Below, piece after piece: positions 52,060 to 63,050 of a DNA stretch of 64,000 bases. This stretch comes from Diphasiastrum complanatum (lineage: Eukaryota > Streptophyta > Lycopodiopsida > Lycopodiales > Lycopodiaceae), in the NCBI GenBank assembly GCA_029204225.1, contig CM055102.1, positions 35,954,585 to 36,018,584 on the forward strand. The letters run 5' to 3'. Each line of letters starts with the position of its first letter. The first letter of the stretch is position 1. Position numbers and translations under genes: made by a program. The notes below the pieces were generated by a model. It saw only the letters and a program-made list of their open reading frames with translations. It was not told the DNA's origin and made no database searches.

Positions 52060-52511
52060 CTTAGAGCCAATGGTGTATTGCACCTGGTAAGATGCTATGG
52101 ATGTGGAGGAAAACATCGTCGAGCCAAATGTCCACATCGAGGGGATCCATCAACATTTGAACCTTGTTGTGCACAATGCGGAGTTAATCATCCATGCTGA
52201 GATTGCCCGATGAGAAATTCAAAAATAGCCAGGAGGCATTTGGCTTAAGTAGACTGACAACACCTGTGTTGATCAACCCACCTATCGACAGAATGCACTG
52301 TAAAAGAAAAATCCTAGTGCCACCAAATTATGAAACGAGTGAGGAAGAAAGCAATCTGACAAAATTCTCAAAGTACGCAGAGATACCCTCGAGCAGACAA
52401 GCAACATCAACATCACAGATAACAGAGTTGGTAGAGTCTAGTAGAACTGAGCTCTTAGCAGACGCACTAGTGTTGGCATTTGATAAATTAAATAATGCTC
52501 AACAATGGTGA
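52060..52511 (+). pseudogene. zinc-knuckle relic (double Cys motif) on the plus strand
   Basis: The frame from 52062 reads NGVLHLVRCYGCGGKHRRAK then CPHRGDPSTFEPCCAQCGVN and HPC*DCP. Two Cys-rich fingers, CYGCGGKHRRAKC and CAQCGVNHPC, end at a stop; the downstream frame to 52511 is polar and unrecognised. Likely a gag of a retroelement different from its minus-strand neighbour. Confidence 0.4.
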
Positions 52512-52648
52512 ACCTAGGTTTCATAGATCAATTTCATCAGAATGGTGAAAATGGATAACTAGTCAACAGATAATGTAGACAACAACATGGACAACTATGT
52601 AGGAAATCAGAGAAAATCGAAATTAGCAGTTGAAGTGGTGAGGGTAGT

Positions 52649-55146
52649 TGTGGATCGAAAATGCGACAATTACCAGTAAATATCGAGTTCAAGATGAATC
52701 AGATATTATAATGCGCAATAGAAAAAAATAGGAACACAAAAATGCACTCTAATAATAATCAAAATTCAGTACAAGAGCTTGAAGTTGGCGCTAATCAGTG
52801 GGCACTAATCATCTTCAACTGAGTTCGTTGATGGCTAACTGAGTGATTCTAAAAACTTAAAAACGGAACTTGACTATTCACAACATAATGCCTGTAGGAT
52901 GATAATCTGATAAGAATGCTGACTCTAGTAGATTTTTCTTGATGATTAGAAGTCAGATGATTAGTACATTGAAATCTTACATTGACCTACTTAATTAATT
53001 ACCTTTGTTCTGTAGTAGGTAGCTGTCATTTTTGCCAGAGAGTTGTGTACAGAAGTAGGCGGTCTGTCAACGTCACAACGTGTGTTGGATTTCCATGTTG
53101 ACAATACAAAGGGTCGAAATTTTACAAAGGGTCAGATTTATACAAAGGGTCAGAAAATATACAAAGGGTCAAAATCTTTCCGATCCAGGGTTGAAGAAAT
53201 CAGAATCGATCTAACACGACCTAGGGTTGAAATATCTCTCTTTGACAAGAATGACATTGGGTCAAAAAATATGCTTGGGTCGAAAAAATTCGATCCTTTG
53301 TTGGAAATTTGAGCCTTCATAATTTTTTGCGTTCTTCAAGAATAAGTATATATAGACTTTTTAGGATGCTCATTACCTAATGGAATTGGGCTTGAGCATA
53401 GAATTGCAAACCCCCCCTTAATGTGGATCCTGAAGAATTTCGATTTTCAAATTTAACAAATTATTGAATCTGAGGTGGTGCTCCTTGGTGAAGTAATCTT
53501 CTGCTTGTAACTATGTCCTGCAGTAAACCAAAGGAATTACCCTTGTGCTTTGGTTTCATAGTAGATGAACGTCGGATGTGACTGGAATAATTCAATATCT
53601 GCAAGCAGGTTCCTCAACCAAATTGCCTCGGTAGCATTTGTGACAGTTGTAAAATTCAATTATGTGGAGGATAATGCTACTAAGGTTTGGCTGTTACATG
53701 AGATTGGACCTTGATTGAACATAAATCCAGAAGTCGATATTTTGATGTTGATACTTTTTGTCCAATCTGCATCTATGTAGCCTTTGAGAATCTTGGCTGC
53801 TAGGTCGGATTTTTGTTGACTGATGGAAATCAATCTTTTGGGTCGGATTCGAAAAATGTACTCCACTGCTAACCTGAATTTCAGATCCTTCATTGACTTA
53901 GATCGTTACTGAGTAATAAAACATCATCTACATAATGAGTAGTGATAATGGAAAGATTTGATATAGAAATGAAGTAAATACTCGAGTCTACCGAGTTTGG
54001 ATAGAAACCATTCTCATTTTGAACTGCAAGTTTGGTGTCATCTTCTGCCTTGCACTGGTCAGCATCAATGGATGACTATGCCTTTGAAATAGTGTTGAGT
54101 TCCTGCACAAAGTAGCAGGCCGGATTATCCATGAATAGGGATGGAGGCTGTCTGGATCGATTTGATCTTCTATGTTGAAATTCGATCCTTTGATGTTGTT
54201 CAATCCGTTGAGTTTCTCACTCATTTTTCGAGTCATTATCGAGTTTTGTTAGTTCGGACCCTTGGGTCGGATTTTGCTGTAGCTTTTCCCTTGTGGTCAA
54301 AAAACTAGTCTTCCACAAAAATGACGTCTCTACATGTGTATCCTTTCTGAGTGTCCAGATTGTAGAGCTTGCATGCCTTTGGATATGAGGAATAGCCAAT
54401 GAAAATCGATCTTCTGCTACTAGACCCTTGGGTCGGATTTTGGATTTTTGACCCTGGATTGGATTTTAACTGTCAGATTTTTTTAGAGATCAGCAGAGAT
54501 TTGACTGTGAGCAATACATCCAAACACTCTAATATGGTTGAGTGATGGCTTTGATCCTGTCCATACCTCATAAGGTGTCTTGCCATTCAGGGCCTCTGAA
54601 ATGGATCAATTTTGAAGGTAGGCTGTTATAGTAACAGCTTCTGCCCATACATGGAGTATCGGATTTGCTAATGAAAGGTAAATCTTGTACTACATTCTGT
54701 TTTGACATTTGCTGAATACAACTGGAACTTAAATGGCCTAATCTGTGATGCCACAACATATCATTTGAATCAGAAGTATTAGTAAAAAGAGTTTGACTAC
54801 TTGTAGACTAGGAGTGACTAAGTTTGTACAAATTGCCACACCTTCTACTGGAAGCAAAAACTTTTCTAGATTCGTCAAGAATAGTGCAATCATGTCTATC
54901 AAATTCGACCCTCTGATCTAAATCTATGATTCTGCTAACTGAGAGCAGGTTTTTGGTCAAATTTGGAATGTGAAGAACATCGGACAAAAACATTACATCA
55001 CCTTTCTAGAATTCAATCATGATTGTTCCTTCACTCTCAATGGAATGAGTTGAGTTGTCTCCAAGTTGCACAACTCTAGAATGGGTGTACGACTTGTAGT
55101 CATGGAACCAGTCTCGATGGTGAGTCATGTGCTATGTTGCACCTGA
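52649..55146 (-). mobile_element. Copia-E: heavily decayed, truncated copia
   Basis: LTR about 52649-53408 (minus start TGCAATTCTATGCTC; left end uncertain) after a polypurine AAGGGGGGG. Interior: RNase H scraps (IDADWTKSINIKISTS, FMFNQGPISC), integrase linker pieces, GAG-pre-integrase WHHRLGHLSS joined directly to integrase-tail sequence, and the protease linker (VLHIPNLTKNLLSVSRIIDL; HMTHHRDWFHDYKSYTHS) ending near 55146. RT is missing. Confidence 0.65.
53095..53175. repeat. ACAAAGGGTC short tandem repeat in the Copia-E LTR
   Basis: Four spaced copies of ACAAAGGGTCRGA, 15-20 bp apart. Confidence 0.7.
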
Positions 55147-55980
55147 GTCCAAATATCAAAGATCAATATCGTGGTGTTCTGAGGAAAAGCTGGTGGTATG
55201 GGACATCAATGATTCTGGCTTTTATTAAGGGTATTTTGGAAATTATGAGATATAGATCAATCCCTAAATGGTATCTCATTAATTACAAAATATGGAAGCC
55301 CTTACATCTATTTCCCTATTTTATTAGACCTCTACTCTTTATAACTTTCTTAATACATGACAATCGGATTGAGATTCATATAATTCCTTCCAGTGTAGAA
55401 CTTTGTTCTGAAGGACTGTTATAGCTATATGAGATTGTACTTCCATATAAGATTTTTGAATATGGCTCGGAACTTAGGTATCCTGAACCCTAAAGTTAGT
55501 CTCTATTTGATAGTTGATTATTGAGAGATAATATTTCTATCATTCGAGATAAGATATTCTGTGATTCTAAGGAAAAAGTCTGGTTTGTAATGGTATTGGA
55601 TACTCATTTCTAACTTTTTCGAATCTTTGATATCTTACACGTTGTCTCTTGAGAACTTTTAAATCAAAATTATAAAAAAAAAATTAAAAGGGAGGAAGAA
55701 AAGATAGGAATAAGTCTTTCGAGGAATCAACAAGTTGCATTGATTTTGGAAAAAAAAATCTTGTATGTGTGCAATGGTAGAACTATCCAGTTTGAAATAG
55801 ACAAACTCTCTAAGTGATTATTTTGTGTAATCTGGAATCATATGAGTTTTGGGGTTATTGAGCTTTGAGATATTCATTAATATGGAAAGTATTGGCAAAG
55901 ATTAAATTAAGATTCACCGATTGTAACCAAGTACCAATTTGATATGGATTGGATCAGTGGAATAAAGTTCTAATCTTCCT
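55147..55980. other. unrecognised DNA between two copia fragments
   Basis: A 96-codon plus frame (55134-55424) is hydrophobic (WYLINYKIWKPLHLFPYFIR) with no family I know, and its first codons overlap the Copia-E edge. Rest AT-rich. Confidence 0.35.
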
Positions 55981-57362
55981 TTTGGGATCAAGCTTTGTTG
56001 TGTGCCAATTTTCTATGCAATAGATGGACGAGTGTGGTATTGGATGAAAAAACCCCTTTTGAGGTCTTGTTTGGTAGAAAGTCGAGTGTCAAGTTTTTCA
56101 AAACTTTTGGATGCATTTGCTATATCAACATTACTCTTAATGATAGGACAAATGGCGATTCATCTTCAAAGAAACGCATATTTGTTGGGTATAGGGAGGT
56201 GAGCAAGGCTAACAAAGTTTTTTCTCTCTTCTACTAAGAAAGTGGTCATTGGAAGAGATGTCATTTTTTATGAGGAAAACTTTCCAAAAGTTTCTTCAAG
56301 TGGTGGTGTTGATGTTGGATCTAACATTCTCGATGTTGATGATACTTTGAATGTTGATGTTGAAGAGCCTACTTCAAATCAAGGCAAAGGCAACAATCTC
56401 TGAGACTCACATATGATGAGAATGGTAAGCAAGTGGAAGTTACTCATTTTGCATTTCTCACATATTTTGGTGAATCTCCTTGTGTAGATGATGCTATGCA
56501 AGTGGATGGTGGTTTCCATGGAATGGATGCAACTAATGGATTTGGAAAAGAGGTCTTAGTCAATGACTTTGATGGTCAATCGAAAGATTGAGAGGTTGAT
56601 CTCAAAGGGATTCAACAACACAAAAGGGAAGGTGGCAATTTGGAGCTAATGAAGAGCATCAAAAGGAAGTCAAGTGGCAAAGATACTTTGGATCTATTTT
56701 TGCAGGTTGTTGAAGAGTCAAGTAAGATCAAAGGAGCAGCAGAAAGTGTTGTTCAAGTCTACTCTACTTGTTCCATCTTGTGTTTGAGCAATTTCATGTG
56801 AATGCATGTAAATTGTCATGATATGGTGAAACTGGTCACATTGTTTTGCATCGTGTTGATGTTGGAATTGTACTAGCATTCTTGGATAGTTTTGTTAATG
56901 GAAATGAAGCTAAGGTAGGCTCATTATATCACTCATTCTTGTTCAAGTCATCAAGGGTTGATGATGATATCTTATGGCAAGATGGAAATGGAGGCTCATT
57001 CATGGATTTTCATGGTGGAAACATAGCAAGAAAGGACAACGATGGAGGAGACATGCAAACAATGGTTGATTACTCACATTTATTGTTTGTTTGCTGTTAT
57101 TTTCCAGAGAGTTTAAAGTTGGAAGCATGAAGGAATCATTGCATTTACATTCTATTTGGTTCTTCATGTTCTAGTTACATCTTGATATGTAAAATTTATG
57201 TAAAAAATAGTGAAGCATCCAATGTGGACACTATTCTCTATATCAATCATGAAAGTTATTAAAAAGCCATAGAAAAGAGGTCTATACCTAGGATGGAGAT
57301 AATTCTTAAGATGGATCAAAGTAGTGTGGTTAAATCTATGCTAAAACTAGTTGAAGAGGGAG
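55981..57362 (+). mobile_element. Copia-F: integrase C-terminus to polypurine tract, no RT or RNase H
   Basis: Plus frame reads CANFLCNRWTS, KTPFEVLFGRKSSVKFFKTF, GCICY and RIFVGYREVSKANKVFSLFY (integrase C-terminal part), then VVIGRDVIFYEENFPKVSSS and LTYDENGKQVEVTHFAF (the usual integrase-RT linker). The sequence to 57350 carries frames with no RT or RNase H similarity (one of 94 codons at 56846-57130). It ends in GAAGAGGGAG (57353-57362) followed by an LTR start. Confidence 0.7.
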
Positions 57363-58389
57363 TGTGAAAAATTCAACTAGTTTAGTTGATCTATTTTGGC
57401 AATTTTGAGGCAACATGAAATTTCAACTTAGACCCATTCTAAGTGGCTAGTTTTCATACATTGCATCTAGACTGGAATTTCTAGGTTTTTTGATGAAGTA
57501 CCAAAAAGTTACCACTTAGGGCAAGTTTAGGGCAATTGGCCAAATGACATTTTGTAAGCTATAAATAGCTATACCAATGTGGAGAAATAATTATTAAATT
57601 TTCTTTCTTTGTGGAGAACTCATCTCTTTTGTTTCTATGTCCATCTATTGAATAATATTCAAGTTATATTGATTTCAAGTTAGTGTGTAGAATGTCAATT
57701 TTGTGATTGATCTGTTGAGAATTTGGAGTCTAGATTTCGAACCAAAAGTTTCGTGACTTCTTCCTCTAGATTGAACCTGGATGGAATTCAATTTTGTCTA
57801 CCGGCTACTGCCTGCTCTAACAGATCTACAATCCTCCAAAGTATAGACAGACACTGCTGACCTACGTTACAATTCGTTTAAGCATTCAACAAATATGAAC
57901 CAATGTGCGGAATTATGAATAAACAGCTGATTACGAACATACAACAATTAGACATCCAAGCATTTGAGATCATTCAACAAGTGCATTCAAGCTACTATAA
58001 TATCAATGACCCTCTTTCTTATAAGCGTTGTTGTGACAAACCCACATAGTGCGTCGACGTGAGAGATACTTTGTCTCCCATGAATAATATCAATTCATCT
58101 CGCTTACTAGCGGACTTCTTGGACATCAGCTAGAAACATTGTGCTTAGCTCAGGTTCATATAATTCAACTAGTTGACAATCCAACTGACTCTCTCATCTC
58201 TGTTTATATAGATGGGGAGATAAAGGATTTAAGTTAATCAGAGGTTACAAGAACGACTGATTAAGCATGTTCCAACAGTATCCAGATTGTTGTTGTCATC
58301 ATTTGTGGAGGTGGTCCTTTGTACTTTGGAACGTGAAAATTTGCCGTCTTTCGATTTTCGAGTCTCCTTCGTCTTTGTGTCTTGTTTGG

Positions 58390-58510
58390 CCTTCAGCTTG
58401 CTCTTTGGGCTCCTTCGGTCCTCGAACATTTGATCTTCGTGTTTGGGTGTCTTTCAGTCCACGAACATCTGGCCTTCGTCTTCGGGTATCCTTCAATCCT
58501 CGATAGGCAG
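58390..58510 (-). repeat. 39-bp tandem repeat at the Copia-G LTR edge
   Basis: Units of about 39 bp (GATGTTCGTGGACTGAAAGA then CACCCGAAnACGAAGnnC) repeat two to three times at the left LTR/RT junction and fewer times in the right copy. Confidence 0.65.
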
Positions 58511-59298
58511 ACATAAGATTCGCAGATATAACCTGGAGGTTGGTCCATGTAGACTTCTTTGTCTAATTCACCATGCAAGAACGATGTCTTCTCATCGACT
58601 ACGTGAATCCTGAGGACATAGGCGGCTGCATATGCAAACAATAGACGTAAGGACGCATGTTTCATGATAGGTGAGAAGGTCTCAGTGTAGTCGATGTTAT
58701 ACTTATGAGAGAAACCCTTTGCTACAAGTTTGGCTTTATATCTCAAAACATTTCCATTTGGTCCATACTTCGTTCTTCTTCATGGATTCAATTTTTTCTT
58801 TCATGGCTTGGATCCATTTGTCCTTGTCTGGACTGTCGATGGCTTCCTTTAATGTTTGTGGTTCACCACTGAATCCACAAAATTCTTCGGATGTCGAAGC
58901 CGAGATGCCTGGCACGAATCTGGCTGGCACTCTTTGTGTTCTTGTTGATCTCTTAGGAGATTCTTCAGATACTACAATGTCCTTGCCTTTGTCTCTTCGG
59001 CTAGGTCTGGAACCATTTCGGATTACAAGTGCAACTCGACTACTGTCTTGTTGTTCTTTTTTCTCCATTCTCGTAGCTCTTTGCCAGTGGTTGTAGGCAT
59101 CTCTTCGGTGCCATCTACCCATGGCCATAGCCCTTCTCCCTTTAATATGAGAGAGGTCTTCACCTTCCATGCTAAGAAGTTTGACCCAGCTGAGTCAAGA
59201 ATTGTGCAGATCTTTGACTGTATGTTGCTTATAGATGCATTGTTGTGAACTATGCTCTTCAGCTCATTTTCTGGTTCTTGTTCTGAATGTTCGATCAC
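58500..59298 (-). pseudogene. Copia-G gag-RT remnant
   Basis: ATG at 59298 reads gag (SKICTILDSAGSNFLAWKVK, LKGEGLWPWVDG), then a join near 59030-59060 leads to the integrase-RT linker (SPKRSTRTQRVPARFVPG; LKEAIDSPDKDKWIQAMKEK) and RT (AKLVAKGFSHKYNIDYTETF, VVDEKTSFLHGELDKEVYMD, QPPGYICES), which runs into LTR. The catalytic YVDD is absent; a shift near 58740 breaks the frame. Confidence 0.8.
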
Positions 59299-60760
59299 TT
59301 GAATCTTAAACCATTTAGGCTCTGATTGAGCTGTAGAGCTCTGATACCATTGTTGAGAATTTGGAGCCTAGAATTCGAACAAGAAGGTTTTGTGCCTCAT
59401 TCTCTAGATTGAACTCGGATGGAATTCGATTATGTCTGGCGGCTATTGCTTGCTATAATAGATCTACAATCCTCCAAAGTGTAGATAGACATTGCTGACC
59501 TATGTTACAATTTGTTTTAAGCGTTCAACAAATATGAACCAGTGTGTGGAATTATGAACAAATAGCTGATTACAAACAAACAACAATTAGACATCAAAGC
59601 ATTTGAGATCATTCAACAAGTGCATTCAAGCTACTATATTATCAATGATCCCTTTTTTTATAAGCACTGTTGTGACAAACCCACATAGCCCGTTGACGTG
59701 AGAGATACTCTGTCTCCCACAAATAATATCAATTCGTCTTGCTTACCAGCGGACTTTTTGAACATCGGCTAGCAACATTGTGCTTAGCTCAGGTTGATAT
59801 TCAACCAATTGACAATCCAACTGCTTCTCTCATCTTCAATATGTTTATATAGATGGAGAGAGAAAGGGTTTAAGCTAATCAAAGGTTACAAGAACGACTG
59901 ATTAAGCACGTTCCAATGGTATCCAGATTGTTGTTGTCATCGTCCGTGGAGGTGGTACTCCTCCTGGTACTTTCCTAATTTTCTCAGTAGTTTGGAGCGT
60001 GAAGATCCGTTGTCTTTCGGTCTTCGAGTCGCCTTCGTCTCCGTGTCTTGTTTGGCCTTCGGCTTGCTCTTTGGACTCCTTTGGTCCTCGAACATTTGAT
60101 CTTCACGTTCGGGTGTCTTTCAGTCCATGAACATCTGGCGGCAGGATTGTTTGTTTGCTCTTCTTATAACCAAAGATCAGGGACATGGATTGGATCTTGA
60201 ATGATTTGAAATCCTTCACATGGTATCAGAGCTCTTGTGTTTCAGGTTATGAAAGGACCAGCCATCTTTACCAAGGATTTGGAGGAGTTACCAATGCTAG
60301 AGCATGCTAGATTAATTTCTACTCAAAAATCAGCATTTTTGCTTGTGTAGAATTGATCTTTTGTAGGGTTATATACTTGATCAATTCCAATTTCACACTT
60401 GGTTTACTAGAATTAGCTTTTTGAAGCATAGTATTGATCTAGATTCAATCTAGCTAATGCCTATGACCAAATAGAGTTTTGGATCATTGAAGCATTTCTT
60501 TTTGGATTTTAAGATCAAATCTAAGAGGCTGATTTGTTCAGATCCTTAGTTGAGGTGAAACCTCTAAGAAAAGTGTAAAGCAATTTTTTTTTTGTGAGAG
60601 TGAAAGCTAGGAATTTTTGTCAAAGTCTTTGTGTATCATTCAAGCTTGTGTGCTAGTTTGATAGAGACAAGGCTATAAGCAATCTTGTGAGCTTTAGGCC
60701 TTTCATAGATCTTCAAAAATTCAGAAATCTTTGTGATTTTTGTAGAGCATTCATTCTACA

Positions 60761-61563
60761 ATGTCATCCATGGGTGGTTATTTGTTGGAATCAAGTGAGA
60801 GACTCACTTCCACAAATTATTCCACTTGGAAAGTGAGGCTGGAATCACTCCTAGTGATCCATGATCTCTTTGACATAGTTCTAGGAGTTGAGGAAGAGCC
60901 TCAAGCTCCCCAAGAACAAACCAAATACAAGAAGAGAGTAAGATTAGCTCTACATTGCATAAGTTGAATGTATGCAATTTTTAAAGCATGAAAGGAAGCG
61001 GAGAGAGTGGACAAGAGTATGTCCTTAGGATCAAATCTCTTAACAAGGAATTGAGTGCAATAGGAGAGAAGATCCAAGATCAAGAGCTAGTACAAATCAT
61101 ATTGAATGGCCTAGGTGATGAGTTCACCAACTTAGTCCAATCATTTTCTATTCATGACACTCTTCCATCCATTGAAAAATTGCATAATGTTCTTGTGGCC
61201 GAGGAGAGAAGACTTCTACACCTCAAGACAAGAATGGATGGCATGTCACTTAATGGAGGAGAGGAGAAAGCAAACTTTACACCCAAAGGCAAGAAGAAAC
61301 AACATCCATTCAAGAAGAATCAAGACAAGGAGGCCGAGATGAAGAATGGAGGATCTACTTCCAAAGGCAAGGTGAAGAACAAGGCAAAGCTCAAGTATTT
61401 CTTTTGTGGGAAGAAAGGACACTTTGCCTCAGAATGCTACTTGAAGAAGAATCAACAAGCCAATGGAGATCAAGGGAACATTGCTCAAGAGGAAGAAGAT
61501 GAGGATGGATTCAACACATCCTTAATGGTTGTATCTACACCAACTTCAAGTCAAGACAGATAG
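60761..61563 (+). pseudogene. Copia-H gag, broken
   Basis: ATG at 60761: MSSMGGYLLESSERLTSTNY, STWKVRLESLLVIHDLFDIV, stopping at 60967. Capsid resumes at 60988 (GQEYVLRIKSLNKELSAIGE; LVQIILNGLGDEFTNLVQSF) with apparent loss of sequence between. The zinc knuckle reads YFFCGKKGHFASEC: the first Cys is Tyr, so zinc binding is impaired. Confidence 0.8.
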
Positions 61564-61600
61564 ATAGATAGTGGATAGATAGATAGATAGTGGGGCTAGT
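61553..61600 (+). repeat. GATA microsatellite at the gag-protease boundary
   Basis: GATAGATAGATAGTGGATAGATAGATAGATAG expanded within the codons before the protease Asp; it puts gag and pol in different frames and adds stops. Confidence 0.85.
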
Positions 61601-62317
61601 TCCCACATGTCTTTTAACAAGCATTATTTTTCTACTCTTCTATCTTGTAATGACTCTAAGAAGTCAATATACACTGCTAGTGATCAAGAATGCAAGATAA
61701 ATGGCATAGGACCTATTCCTCTTTGCTTAGGCACATCTAAAAGGATAGATCTAGATAATGTTTTGTATGTTCCTACCATTTCAAGAAACTTGCTTAGTGT
61801 AGGACAATCAATGGACAATGGACTAGATGTACATTTCAAGAATGGAGTTTGTTCCATCTTGAAAAATGATAAGTGCATAACTAGTGGCATTAAGCAAGGT
61901 ATACTTTTCAAGTTGGATGCTATTGTTGCAAATGAAAGTATGAACTTGGCTAGGGAGGAGCTATCTCAAGTGGAGCTTTGGCATAAAAGATTAGGCCATC
62001 CTAAGCTTCAAACTATGGAGTCAATGGCAAGCAAGGAACTAGCTCTCGGCCTACCAAGAGCTTTCAAGAAGTGTGGAAAGATGTGTGAGGCATGTGGCCT
62101 TGCAAAGTCACACATATCTTCTTACAAGAGATCTTCATCAAGATCTCCCTCTCCCTTGGATCTCATACATTCTGATGTACATAGTTTTTCACGTACAAGT
62201 AATGGAGGTGCCTTGATGTATGTAACTTTTATAGATGATTGTACTAGATTCACATGGATTGAGTTACTATCAAAGAAAAGTCTTGTTTATGAAGCTTTCA
62301 GCAATATAAGTTGTTAA
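61580..62317 (+). pseudogene. Copia-H protease and integrase N-terminal half
   Basis: Protease IDSGASSHM has the catalytic D-S-G-A. The linker NVLYVPTISRNLLSVGQSMD follows, then the integrase HHCC zinc domain (LWHKRLGHPK ... CGKMCEAC) and the first core strand LDLIHSDV with the first catalytic Asp. The frame stops after YEAFSNISC, before the second Asp. Confidence 0.8.
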
Positions 62318-62332
62318 TCAAGTTTTTACAAT

Positions 62333-63050
62333 CATAGTTATATGTAGTCAGCATTATCATGCTCAGTAAGTTGAAGGTATTACTTCAAGCCATTGTACTC
62401 ACTATTGATATTAATCAGAGTGCAATTTTTGTCTCACTATTGTATTATTGTTCATTTGTGCAATTATGGCAAACGCACAACCAACAGTATTATGACAATC
62501 ATTGTTTCTACCAATGATCTCGTTCAACCAGAATGGATCCATCATCTAGTTCATCTCTCATTGACAAACTCGATGGAGATAACTACCATCTCTGAAAATT
62601 CAAGATGAAGGTTATACTTCTAGCCAAAGAATTGTGAGACATCAGTGATGGCACAGAGCTCAAACCAGAAGGAGATGCAACCAACATCACCAAGTGGAGA
62701 CTCAAAGATGGCAAAGCATTTGCCATGATCACCCTCAACATCAAGGATACTCAGATCAACAACATACGTGCTGCTTAGACTGCTAAGGATGCATGGGACC
62801 AAGAGGAGATTAGAAGATCAGCATCCTCCTCAGGCTCAGGATCGGATCCTCAAGCTCTATATTCGAAAAATCAGAAGTCTAGATCTAAGATATTTACAAA
62901 ATCAGGTTGTTATGACAAGAAGAGCAACATGCAGTTTGGACCAAATTTTGGTTCAGGATCGAATTCAAGCTCTTCATCATTCCAACAAGTGCATAAACTT
63001 TTCTGCAGATATTGTAAGAGGACTGGCCACGAAATCAAGGACAAACCACT
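62333..63050 (+). mobile_element. Copia-I: LTR end and gag fragments of the B/D group
   Basis: 62333-62468 matches the last third of the Copia-B LTR, then a deletion removes the LTR end and primer-binding site. Gag ATG at 62533 (MDPSSSSSLIDKLDGDNYHL) has stops at two Trp codons (TGG to TGA). A join near 62800 runs KDAWD into QEEIRRSASSSGSGSD. The knuckle CRYCKRTGHEIKD ends abruptly at 63043. Confidence 0.75.

Larger units (their letters stand above)
57713..60133 (-). mobile_element. Copia-G: minus-strand copia nested in the F/H LTR
   Basis: LTR copies 57713-58467 (left) and 59351-60133 (right) are alike and share TGTTGAGAATTTGGAG on the plus side. Next to the right copy lies the primer-binding site ATGGTATCAGAGC (minus, about 59338-59350). 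The interior holds only a gag start and part of RT; integrase, protease and RNase H are gone. The left LTR is entered directly from RT sequence, without a polypurine tract. Confidence 0.75.
57363..60220 (+). repeat. LTR shared by Copia-F and Copia-H, split by Copia-G
   Basis: LTR begins TGTGAAAAATTCAACTAG after the Copia-F polypurine tract, is interrupted at 57712, resumes at 60134 (TCTGGCGGCAGG) and ends CCTTCACA at 60220, directly followed by the Copia-H primer-binding site. The two parts total about 437 bp. No clean target duplication flanks the insert. Confidence 0.65.
60221..62310 (+). mobile_element. Copia-H: gag, protease and integrase N-terminus after a shared LTR
   Basis: Primer-binding site TGGTATCAGAGC at 60221-60232, a 540-bp leader, gag from 60761, protease and integrase to 62310, where it ends inside the integrase core. 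No RT, RNase H or 3' LTR follows. It lies downstream of an LTR whose other side is Copia-F, which carries the opposite end of an integrase. Confidence 0.75.

Noticed and set aside
55134-55424. 96-codon hydrophobic frame as a membrane protein gene
   Set aside because: Starts inside Copia-E sequence, no family similarity, AT-rich codon pattern like the surrounding non-coding DNA.
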